Position numbers and translations under genes: made by a program. Below are positions 36,601-43,731 of a stretch of DNA of 64,000 bases, in pieces. How positions within the stretch are numbered: position 1 is the stretch's first letter; each line of letters opens with the position of its first letter. Under the pieces are notes generated by a model. It was not told the DNA's origin, did not search any database, and worked only from the letters and a program-made list of their open reading frames with translations. This stretch comes from G965216905 sp965216905 (lineage in GTDB: Bacteria > Actinomycetota > Acidimicrobiia > Spongiisociales > ZC4RG35), in the NCBI GenBank assembly GCA_965216905.1, contig OZ244213.1, positions 806,001 through 870,000 on the forward strand, in the 5' to 3' direction.

Positions 36601-36891
36601 CGGGACCGGCTCGCGCCGATGCTGACCGCGTCGATCGCCGGCATCGCCTTCCTCCTCCCCTTCGCCGTCCGAGGCCAAGCCCTCGGTCTCGAAACGATGC
36701 AGCCGCTGGCGGTGAGCGTCATCGGCGGCCTTCTGGGCGCGATCGCGATGTCGCTGACGGCGGTTCCGGTGCTCTACCGCCTGGTGGGCAGCCCGGAGGA
36801 TGCGTCGACGTGGGGCGAGGAACTGCTCGACTTGACCGTGCTCGAGGACCAGGTCGCCGGTGATGGACATCAGAGGGAGAAGGTGGAATGA
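33700..36891 (+). CDS. RND-family efflux permease (HME/CusA-like), first copy
   Basis: The 1063-residue inner-membrane protein has the RND layout: one helix at the N-terminus, a large loop, six helices (about 355-555), a second loop and five final helices. FRGLVLAAGVALMLFGLAQL opens it. VVIDDAVIDVTRLSRRL in the fourth helix region corresponds to the proton-relay Asp-Asp site. It would drive proton-coupled export of a metal ion or drug. Gram-positive-type cells lack the usual outer-membrane partner, so export may end at the cell surface. The second copy and an adaptor-like lipoprotein follow with ATGA coupling. Confidence 0.85.
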   Translation: MRWLIDASIRFRGLVLAAGVALMLFGLAQLASAPVDALPEFKDTVVEVQTEALGLSAEEVEQFITVPLEQDLLNGIAFLDDIESVSLPGLSSIVMTFESGTSLLDARQVVAERLTQAVGVAGLPNVASLPQMLQPLSSTNRVAFVRLSPQELSPIQTSVLARWVIGPRLLGVEGVANVSIFGERDRQIQVLVDPARLAAEGTGLSEVIHTAGNALEVSPLSYLEASKPGTGGFIDTVNQRFQVFHEQSIVTEDELALVPLEDEEGNPVFRNGEPVILGSVADIVEDHQPLIGDALCSDGDCQLLVVEKFPHANTVAVTDGIEEAVTAMRPGLDGIEIDTSIFRPAEYVNEAVANVRTTAIVGVVLALVAVAAFLFSWRNLAVVLISLLVSVGVAGVVLSLFDTTLNVMVLAGLAIGLLVVIDDAVIDVTRLSRRLHAAEDSSESALVGRIRNPVLDLRTAAVYAAVITAIVSVPIFSMDGVAGAFLPPIVATYLLAITVSLVVAATLTPALAGMMIDGWTTPPAVRAINRFYDAQVAPRLASTTTAVAVVAAVVVAGAIALPFVTRDANPALTERNLVIELDTAAGTSLTRMTDLTEGVVDAVAAVDGVRTVGAHIGRAITSDEIGNVNSAEVWLRLDSGASWNEAVAAVEAAVPQSEGLVANVTTHSEQRIRELLGQPSDDIAVRVYGESQAILEEKAAEIETAIGRIDGVGDLRTDHPPTEQTVTVTVDLPAAQAVGLKPGDVRRQSAILLNGITVGNLFDEQKVFDVVVWGTPELRSGTVEDLAIETDAFGPVPLGSVADIEVGENLAEIRHESVITYLDVLANVEGRAVQDVAEEVRSVIAAVDFPREYHAALLGGFDERRAQSLLMWSMWVGAALFAVLLLQAALNSWRLAAGALVAVMVPLSAALIAVRLTGGVARLGAMAGMLVVFGFAVRRILLLIRHYQYLQRVEGIPFGVDLVVRGTRDRLAPMLTASIAGIAFLLPFAVRGQALGLETMQPLAVSVIGGLLGAIAMSLTAVPVLYRLVGSPEDASTWGEELLDLTVLEDQVAGDGHQREKVE

Positions 36892-37316
36892 CAACCCGCC
36901 TTCGAACGGCTCCGTTTCTGGTGCTCGCCTTCGTCGTGACGGCGTGCGGAGGGCAGATCGCCGACAAGTACACCATCGAGAACCAGCCGTACGAGCTCGA
37001 GGAGGTGGCTGGGAGCGATCTCCTGAAGGTCACCCTCGAGCCGATGGCCGTGACTCGGCTGGGCATCGAGGTCTCGTCGGTCGAGACCACCGACGATGGT
37101 CTGGTGGTCCCGAGCAGCGCCCTTTGGATGGACACCGAAGGCAAGTTCTGGGTGTATCAGAACACCGAACCAAACGCCTATCTCCGCCATGAGGTCGATC
37201 TCGTCGATGACGACGGGACCCGGGCGTTGCTCGCCAGCGGGCCGACCGCCGGAACCGAGGTCGTGATCTACGGGGTACCGGAGCTCTACGGCACCGAAGT
37301 CGGCGTGGGGAAGTAG
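36888..37316 (+). CDS. Minimal adaptor-like lipoprotein of the RND operon
   Basis: The 142-residue protein has a lipoprotein signal (VLAFVVTAC) and a short domain that resembles only the C-terminal beta-barrel and membrane-proximal part of RND periplasmic adaptors: VVPSSALWMDTEGKFWVYQ and, at the end, VVIYGVPELYGTEVGVG. The coiled coil and lipoyl domains found in CusB or AcrA are missing. It could be a streamlined adaptor or a decayed one. It overlaps the first permease stop (ATGA) and is followed by a good ribosome-binding site for the second permease. Confidence 0.65.
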   Translation: MTTRLRTAPFLVLAFVVTACGGQIADKYTIENQPYELEEVAGSDLLKVTLEPMAVTRLGIEVSSVETTDDGLVVPSSALWMDTEGKFWVYQNTEPNAYLRHEVDLVDDDGTRALLASGPTAGTEVVIYGVPELYGTEVGVGK

Positions 37317-37325
37317 GAGGCTGCC

Positions 37326-40300
37326 ATGTTGCGTTGGGTCATCGATCACAGCCTCCGATTCCGCTTCATCGTCACGGCGCTGGCCGCCGGTCTGATCGTC
37401 GTCGGATTCCTCCAACTCAGGAATGCACCACTGGACGTGTTCCCCGAGTTCGCCCCACCACGAGTCGAAGTGCAGACTCCTGCACTCGGCCTCTCGGCAT
37501 CGGAGGTCGAGTCACTGGTCACCATTCCACTCGAGCACACGCTCAACGGCATCCCGGGTCTCGACGTCATCCGCTCCAGATCCATCGAGCAGCTCAGCCA
37601 GATCGAACTGATCTTCGAGCAGGGCACGGACCTGGTCGAAGCGCGCCAACTCGTCTCCGAACGGATCGCCGGGATCATTCCGACGCTCCCGAGCTGGACG
37701 AGCCCGCCGTTCATGATCCAGCCGCTGTCCGCCACGAGCCGCACGATGAAGATCGGGCTGACGTCGGACGAGGTCGACATGATGGAGCTGTCGATGATCT
37801 CGTACTGGACGATCCGGGCGAAGCTGCTCCGGGTTCCCGGTGTGGCCAACGTTCCCATCTGGGGAGAGCGGCTCCAAATGCTCCAGGTGCAGGTCGATCC
37901 CGAGCGCCTGAACGCCAACGGCGTGAGCCTCGAAGACGTGATGGTCACGACCTCCGACGCGCTCGACGCCGGTCTCATCCCCTACACGGACGGGGCGTTC
38001 ATCGGGCGGGGCGGATGGGTCGAGGAGGGTGACGCCCGGGTGCAGGTCGAACACCACCTCCCGGTGCTCTCCCCCGGCGAGCTCGGAGCGGTGCCCGTGG
38101 GCACCAAGCCCGACGGCTCGGTTCTGGTGCTCGAAGACGTGGCAGACCTCACCTGGGACCATCAGCCACTCATCGGCGACGCCGTCATCAACGACGGCGA
38201 GGGACTGATGTTGATCGTCGAGAAGCTCCCGTGGGCCAACACGGTCGACGTGACCCATGGCGTCGAGGAGGCGCTCGCCGAACTGGCGCCGGCGCTGCCC
38301 GGAATCGAGGTCGATGCCGAGATCTTCCGTCCGGCAACGTTCATCGAAGAGGCGATCGACAACCTGAGCGGCGCCATCCTGCTCGGCGCCATCCTCATGA
38401 TCGGCATGCTGGCGCTGTTCCTCTACGAATGGCGCACGGCCGTCATCAGCGTCGTGGCGATCCCACTGTCGCTGATCGTCGCCGGCCTGATCCTCTACTG
38501 GAGGGGAGCCACGATCAACACGATGATCCTGGCGGGATTCGTGATCGCGCTCGGGGACATCGTCGACGACGCCATCATCGACATCGAGAACGTGGTCCGT
38601 CGCCTCCGACTCCACCGGGCGGCAGGCAGCGAGAAGTCGACGGCCCGCGTCATCCTGGAGGCGTCGCTGGAGGTCCGCAGCGCCATCGTGTACGCCACCC
38701 TCATCGAGGTTGCCGCGGTCGCTCCGATCTTCATGCTCGAAGGGCTCTCGGGGTCCTTCTTCCGCCCACTCGCCGTCTCGTATGCGCTGGCCCTCCTGGC
38801 GTCGATGGTCGTGGCGCTCACGGTCACCCCGGCATTGAGCATGATCTTCTTCCGGAGTGAGCACTCGCTGCGCGACCGTGAGTCGCCGGTCGTCCCGCCG
38901 CTCAAGGCGGCCTACGCGAGGCTTCTGCGAGGGCTGATGCCGAACCCGCGCAGGGCATACGGCTCGGTCGCGCTGGTCGGGGTGATGGGTCTTCTCATGC
39001 TGCCGTTCCTCGGGCAGTCGCTGCTGCCGTCGTTCAAGGAGCGGGACTTCCTCATGCACTGGCTCACCAAGCCCGGCACCTCTCAGCCCGAGATGGTCCG
39101 AATCACCACCCAGGCCAGCGTCGAACTCCGCGACATCCCCGGCGTGCGGAACTTCGGCGCACACATCGGTCAGGCACTCCTGGCCGACGAGCCCGTGGGC
39201 ATCGACTTCGGCGAGAACTGGATCAGCGTGGATCCGGAGGTCGACTACGACGAGACGCTGGCGGCGGTGCAGGAAGTCGTCGACGGGTATCCGGGGCTGT
39301 TCCGCGACGTCCTCACGTATTTGAAGGAGCGCATCCGCGAGGTGCTGACCGGATCCAGCGAGGCGATCACGGTCCGGATCTTCGGACCCGACCTCACCAC
39401 GCTTCGCACCCAGGCCACCGAGGTCAACGAGCTGCTGGAGACGATTCCCGGCGTCAAGGAGAATCACGTCGAGTTCCAGGAGGACATCCCGCAGATCCAG
39501 GTCCGGGTCGACATGGAGGCCGCCCAGGCGGTCGGTCTGAAACCTGGTGACGTGCGCCGCTCGGCCGCCTACCTGATCGCCGGCGAGGAGGCGGGCGACA
39601 TCTTCGAAGGCGGCCGCGCCTACGACGTGCAGGTGTGGGCAACTCCCGAGACGAGAGCGAGTGTCACCGATGTCGCCGGACTGATGATCGACACGCCGCA
39701 AGGGGACCTCGTTCGCCTCGACGAGGTGGCCGAGGTCGAGGTGGTGGCAGTTCCCAACATCATCCATCACGAGGATCTGTCGCGCAGCATCGACGTCGGC
39801 GCCAATCTCGACGGCACCCGTGATCTGGGGACGGTGGTCGACGAGCTGGAGACTCGAATCTCCGAGGAGATCGAGTGGCCACTCGAGTACCGCGCCGAGC
39901 TGTTGGGAGAGTTCCAGGAGCGGCAGGCCGCCACCCAGCGGCTGTACCTGTTCGCGGTCGGAGCCGCCGTGGCCGTCTTCCTGCTCCTCCAGGCGTCATT
40001 CAACAGCTGGCGGCTCGCCACGCTGTCGTTCCTGACGTTGCCATTCGCGCTGGTGGGCGGAGTGATCGCGGTGTTCTCGACCAGCCGGGTCGTCTCGCTC
40101 GGAGCCCTGGTCGGCTTCTTCACCGTGCTCGGCATCGTTGCCCGGAACGGGATCATGCTGATCAGCCACTATCAGCACCTCGAGCACGAGGAGGGTGTCG
40201 AGTTCGGACCGGAGCTCGTCATTCGCGGTGCCCAAGAGCGGGTCGTTCCGATCCTGATGACGGTGTTCACCACCGGACTGGCGCTGATTCCGCTGATCAT

Positions 40301-40475
40301 CGGTGGGGAGATCCCCGGTCAGGAGATCGAGTACCCCATGGCGATCGTGATCCTCGGCGGACTGATCAGCGCCACGCTGCTCAACCTGTTCGTGGTCCCG
40401 TTGCTGTACCTGGCGTTCGCCAAACCACGAGAACGCCCGGGGGGAGGACGGATGATTCCGGTGGGCCAGACATGA
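37326..40475 (+). CDS. RND-family efflux permease (HME/CusA-like), second copy
   Basis: The 1049-residue protein is a paralogue of the first permease with the same topology. FIVTALAAGLIVVGFLQL is the first helix. GDIVDDAIIDIENVVRRLRLHR is the proton-relay helix and matches CusA/CzcA better than the first copy. ARNGIMLISHYQHLE and PGQEIEYPMAIVILGGL are typical of the C-terminal half. GGAGG-type spacing before ATG 37326 supports the start. Two different permeases encoded together may form a heterotrimer, as MdtBC does, or two pumps. The ATGA overlap leads into a lipoprotein gene. Confidence 0.88.
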   Translation: MLRWVIDHSLRFRFIVTALAAGLIVVGFLQLRNAPLDVFPEFAPPRVEVQTPALGLSASEVESLVTIPLEHTLNGIPGLDVIRSRSIEQLSQIELIFEQGTDLVEARQLVSERIAGIIPTLPSWTSPPFMIQPLSATSRTMKIGLTSDEVDMMELSMISYWTIRAKLLRVPGVANVPIWGERLQMLQVQVDPERLNANGVSLEDVMVTTSDALDAGLIPYTDGAFIGRGGWVEEGDARVQVEHHLPVLSPGELGAVPVGTKPDGSVLVLEDVADLTWDHQPLIGDAVINDGEGLMLIVEKLPWANTVDVTHGVEEALAELAPALPGIEVDAEIFRPATFIEEAIDNLSGAILLGAILMIGMLALFLYEWRTAVISVVAIPLSLIVAGLILYWRGATINTMILAGFVIALGDIVDDAIIDIENVVRRLRLHRAAGSEKSTARVILEASLEVRSAIVYATLIEVAAVAPIFMLEGLSGSFFRPLAVSYALALLASMVVALTVTPALSMIFFRSEHSLRDRESPVVPPLKAAYARLLRGLMPNPRRAYGSVALVGVMGLLMLPFLGQSLLPSFKERDFLMHWLTKPGTSQPEMVRITTQASVELRDIPGVRNFGAHIGQALLADEPVGIDFGENWISVDPEVDYDETLAAVQEVVDGYPGLFRDVLTYLKERIREVLTGSSEAITVRIFGPDLTTLRTQATEVNELLETIPGVKENHVEFQEDIPQIQVRVDMEAAQAVGLKPGDVRRSAAYLIAGEEAGDIFEGGRAYDVQVWATPETRASVTDVAGLMIDTPQGDLVRLDEVAEVEVVAVPNIIHHEDLSRSIDVGANLDGTRDLGTVVDELETRISEEIEWPLEYRAELLGEFQERQAATQRLYLFAVGAAVAVFLLLQASFNSWRLATLSFLTLPFALVGGVIAVFSTSRVVSLGALVGFFTVLGIVARNGIMLISHYQHLEHEEGVEFGPELVIRGAQERVVPILMTVFTTGLALIPLIIGGEIPGQEIEYPMAIVILGGLISATLLNLFVVPLLYLAFAKPRERPGGGRMIPVGQT

Positions 40476-41464
40476 GAGGTACCAGCATGCGACGAAACCT
40501 ACCGCTCCTGTGGTTGCCGGCGCTCGTGCTCGCCGCGTGCGGCGGCGCCGTCGCCGTGGAGCCACCACGGTCGGAGCTGCCGACGACGACGATGGCGACC
40601 ACCGCGGCGGTCGTAGCCACCGATGCCGTGACGTATGCGCCCGTCGATGAGCGCGAGCAGCCCACCGAGGTCACCCTCCACACCGGCGAAACGGTTCCCG
40701 AGTTCGAGGTGTTCGACCACGGGGCGTTCTCGAATCCCACCGTGGTGGACAACCCGTGGTTGCCCATCGTCCCCGGCACCCGGATGGTGTTCGAGGGTGT
40801 GACGGTGGAAGAGGGCGAGACCCTTCCCCACCGTCTCGTCTTCACCGTGACGGATCTGGTCAAGGAGATCGACGGCATTCCATCGGTGGTGGTGTGGGAC
40901 GTGGACTTCAGCGACGGCGACCTCGTGGAGACGGAGCTGGCCTTCTACGCCCAGGACGACGAGGGAACCGTCTGGCGGATGGGCGAGTACCCGGAGGAGT
41001 GGGAGGAAGGTGAGTTCATCGAGGCTCCCGCCTGGCTGGCCGGGTTGGAGGGTGCCGCAGCCGGAGTCGCCATGCCGGCCCGGCCGGCCGTCGACGGCTC
41101 GAGCTATTCGCAGGGTTGGGGGCCGGCGGTGGAGTTCACCGACCGGGCTTTCGCCCTCGAGACGATCCAAGAGGTCTGTGTGGCGGCGAACTGCTTCCGA
41201 ACGGTGCTCGTCAACAACGAGTTCAGCAACGAGGAGCCCGGCGCCAACCAGCTCAAGTACTACGCACACGGTGTCGGCAACATCCAGGTCGGGTGGAGTG
41301 GCGACGACACGTCGACCGAAGAGCTCGAACTGGTCGAACGGACCATGCTGTCCAGCGACGAGATGAAGCAGGTGAGACGGGCCGCCATGCATCTCGAGGA
41401 GCGCGCCTCCATCTTGCTGCCGGACCTGTGGAAGGCAACGGAGCCGATCGAGCCGGGAGGCTGA
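40472..41464 (+). CDS. Lipoprotein, RND operon, first of two related copies
   Basis: The 330-residue protein starts in a lipoprotein signal (LPALVLAACG) followed by a Thr-rich linker. The mature part has NPTVVDNPWLPIVPGTRMVFEG, then a beta-rich domain ending about residue 320. The following gene encodes a protein with the same order of elements (NRYLPFSEGRQSLLEG, HGGAWRAGENGAMPGILMPADP-like GLEGAAAGVAMPARP), so they are paralogues. ATGA overlap with the second permease shows operon membership. It may bind the exported substrate at the surface; the family function is unknown. Confidence 0.65.
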   Translation: MRGTSMRRNLPLLWLPALVLAACGGAVAVEPPRSELPTTTMATTAAVVATDAVTYAPVDEREQPTEVTLHTGETVPEFEVFDHGAFSNPTVVDNPWLPIVPGTRMVFEGVTVEEGETLPHRLVFTVTDLVKEIDGIPSVVVWDVDFSDGDLVETELAFYAQDDEGTVWRMGEYPEEWEEGEFIEAPAWLAGLEGAAAGVAMPARPAVDGSSYSQGWGPAVEFTDRAFALETIQEVCVAANCFRTVLVNNEFSNEEPGANQLKYYAHGVGNIQVGWSGDDTSTEELELVERTMLSSDEMKQVRRAAMHLEERASILLPDLWKATEPIEPGG

Positions 41465-41467
41465 CAC

Positions 41468-42307
41468 ATGGTCGCCGGACGTCCGCCGGGCGGTTCTGGC
41501 AGGACCGTCGGAATGGTTCTCGTGCTGGTCATGGCCCCATACGTGGGATCGTGCTCGAGAACGTCCTCGCCGCCGACGACCATCTTCCCGCCCATCGAGG
41601 TGCCCGACGAAGGCCCGACGACCAGCACGAACAGACCGACGCAGGAAGGCACGGCGGCCGAGCCACCGAGGTCGGCGCCGTCCGCAGACGCCCCGATCGT
41701 GCTCTCGCCCGAGGTGTGCGATCCCTCTGGCACCTTCACCCTCGACATCACCAACCGGTACCTCCCCTTCTCCGAGGGCCGGCAGTCGCTTCTGGAGGGC
41801 GACGCCGGCGGTCGCCACGCGGCCGTGCAGATCACCGTCCTCCCGACCACGGAGGTGATCGCCGGTGTCGAGACCCTGGTCTTCGAAGAGCGAGAGTGGA
41901 TCGACGACGAGCTCGTCGAGGTCTCGCGCAACTTCGTGGCACAGGCCGAGGACGGGTCGGTGTGCTACTTCGGGGAGGACGTCGACGACTACCGGGACGG
42001 CGAGATCGTGGGACACGGGGGAGCCTGGCGGGCGGGTGAGAACGGGGCCATGCCGGGCATCCTCATGCCGGCCGACCCCCTACCCGAGACCTATCACCAG
42101 CAGGAGCGCGCCCCTGGCGTGGCCGAGGATGGGGCCTTCGTGGTCTCGTTGGGCGAGACGTTCGAAACCCCGGCCGGCACGTTCGACGACACGCTCGTCA
42201 CCGAGGACATCAATCCACTGGGTCGAACCAGAGACTTCAAGCGCTACGCACCCGGTGTCGGGCTGATCGTCGACGAGACCATGGTGATCACCAGCTACGA
42301 AAGTTGA
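41468..42307 (+). CDS. Lipoprotein, RND operon, second of two related copies
   Basis: The 279-residue protein has a basic, hydrophobic N-terminus with a lipobox-like VGSC and a Thr/Pro-rich linker. Its domain is related to that of the preceding gene, including YLPFSEGRQSLLEGD, AQAEDGSVCYFGEDVDDY and FETPAGTFDDTLVTEDINPLG. It starts four bases after its neighbour. The product probably sits on the outer face of the membrane with the pump. Function unknown; duplicate lipoproteins could bind different ligands or form one complex. Confidence 0.6.
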   Translation: MVAGRPPGGSGRTVGMVLVLVMAPYVGSCSRTSSPPTTIFPPIEVPDEGPTTSTNRPTQEGTAAEPPRSAPSADAPIVLSPEVCDPSGTFTLDITNRYLPFSEGRQSLLEGDAGGRHAAVQITVLPTTEVIAGVETLVFEEREWIDDELVEVSRNFVAQAEDGSVCYFGEDVDDYRDGEIVGHGGAWRAGENGAMPGILMPADPLPETYHQQERAPGVAEDGAFVVSLGETFETPAGTFDDTLVTEDINPLGRTRDFKRYAPGVGLIVDETMVITSYES

Positions 42308-42342
42308 GATGTCCGGCGATCCGGGCGACGAGGTTCCGGCAC

Positions 42343-43617
42343 CTACGCAGTCGGGTCGGTGACCTGGCCGGCGAAGAGCACCGCTCCGGTCGGCCGGTGA
42401 CGGATGAGGTACAGGAATGGACGGTCGGCGGCGACCGTCAGCTCCGGCTCCGGCGGGCCGGACTCTGCGAATCCGAGGGCGGTGGCGGCGGCCGCCACGG
42501 TTCCCTCCTCGTTGACGGCGATGTCGGCACCATGCACCGCGGCTTCCAAGGTGACATCCGGACCGATCGCCGGGTAGCTGCCGGGGGCGGCGCCCAGCTC
42601 GGTCAGCCACGGGACGAGGTCCAGGGCGGTCGTCGTCTCCCACTTCGGGAGCAGCAGCTCGAACGGGCCCGGTGTCCAGGCGGCGTCGAGGTCGGAGATG
42701 AGTTCGGACGACAGTTGCGAGCGCACCTCTTCGAACAGTCCCTCGTCGGGAACCAGCAGCAGCATCGAGTACTCGCCTCCCGCATAGGGGATCTCGGCCC
42801 CGACGAATCCGTCGCCGGTCCCCCGGCGGTCGCTCAGCTCCAACTCCTGCATGAACTCGACATCGACCGTGGATCCGTCCAGTCGGGTGAACGTGCCATC
42901 GACCGGGTCGTACTTGCCGAATACGGTCTGCCACTTCGCCTCGAAGAACACGGCATCGGTGAGGATCAGCACCGTCTGGCCGGGTTGGATGAAGCCCTCG
43001 GGCAGCAGCTCGGGGATGAGTGCTTGGGTCTGGTCGGAGACCCAGCCGTTGATCACGTCACGGCTGCCGTCGGGATCGCCGTCGAAGTCGAGCGGCTCGA
43101 CCGAGGCGCCGTGGTGGCGGCCGAGCAGCTCCAGCCACTCCGTGTCGATACTCCGACCGACCTTGGGCCACACCCGGTCGGCGATGGAGACGGTGATGTC
43201 CGGCTGGGAGTCGGCCGCCTCGGCGAGTGACCGGTCGAGGGCATTCCAAGCCTCGTGGGCTTGGTTTCCCAGACCGAAGGCCGCGGCGATGGCGGCCTGG
43301 GTCGGTTCGTCGCCGGCGGGATGCACCATCAGCAGGGCATGGCCGATCGACAACGGGCTGAACACCAGGTTGTCTTCGACGGGCCGGCCGCTCCACCAGG
43401 CAAATCCTGCCTGGTTGAACCCGGTGGTCAGCTCGAGGATGGGAGCGTCGTCCGGCGGCTCGACTCTGTCGACGAGGACGGGATGGGGGTCGGATGTGCC
43501 GGCGTCGCCGGTGGTGGTGGGCGGCGGCGCGGGTTCCAGTGCAACGCCACACGCCCCGATGGCCACCGCCACGACGACGAGCAAGCCGAAACTCCGACGT
43601 GTCAGGTTGGGCCTCAT
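42343..43617 (-). CDS. Serpin-family protease inhibitor lipoprotein
   Basis: The 424-residue protein has a lipoprotein signal (LLVVVAVAIGAC) and a complete serpin fold from about residue 55 (NLVFSPLSIGHALLMV) to the C-terminal DRPFLYLIRHRPTGAVLFAGQVTDP signature. The hinge, VNEEGTVAAAATA, is the small-residue pattern of inhibitory serpins, followed by a reactive loop near GFAESGPPEP. It should trap serine or cysteine proteases at the cell surface. The open frame upstream of ATG 43617 is spurious. Inhibitory serpins are uncommon in bacteria. A glutamyl endopeptidase-like gene lies three kilobases away. Confidence 0.85.
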   Translation of the reverse strand: MRPNLTRRSFGLLVVVAVAIGACGVALEPAPPPTTTGDAGTSDPHPVLVDRVEPPDDAPILELTTGFNQAGFAWWSGRPVEDNLVFSPLSIGHALLMVHPAGDEPTQAAIAAAFGLGNQAHEAWNALDRSLAEAADSQPDITVSIADRVWPKVGRSIDTEWLELLGRHHGASVEPLDFDGDPDGSRDVINGWVSDQTQALIPELLPEGFIQPGQTVLILTDAVFFEAKWQTVFGKYDPVDGTFTRLDGSTVDVEFMQELELSDRRGTGDGFVGAEIPYAGGEYSMLLLVPDEGLFEEVRSQLSSELISDLDAAWTPGPFELLLPKWETTTALDLVPWLTELGAAPGSYPAIGPDVTLEAAVHGADIAVNEEGTVAAAATALGFAESGPPEPELTVAADRPFLYLIRHRPTGAVLFAGQVTDPTA

Positions 43618-43731
43618 GGTGGTACGACGCCGCGCGAGGGCCGATCGGTTCCGCGAAGAGGTTCGGCGACCGGGCCGGGAATGGCGACGAGCACCGCGTG
43701 CCGCCGCCATCCGCGACCAGGCCGCTTCACC

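Noticed and set aside
37512..39770. A 752-codon frame on the minus strand
   Set aside because: It is antisense to the second RND permease, His/Asp/Arg-rich as expected of GC-rich shadow frames, and has no family resemblance.
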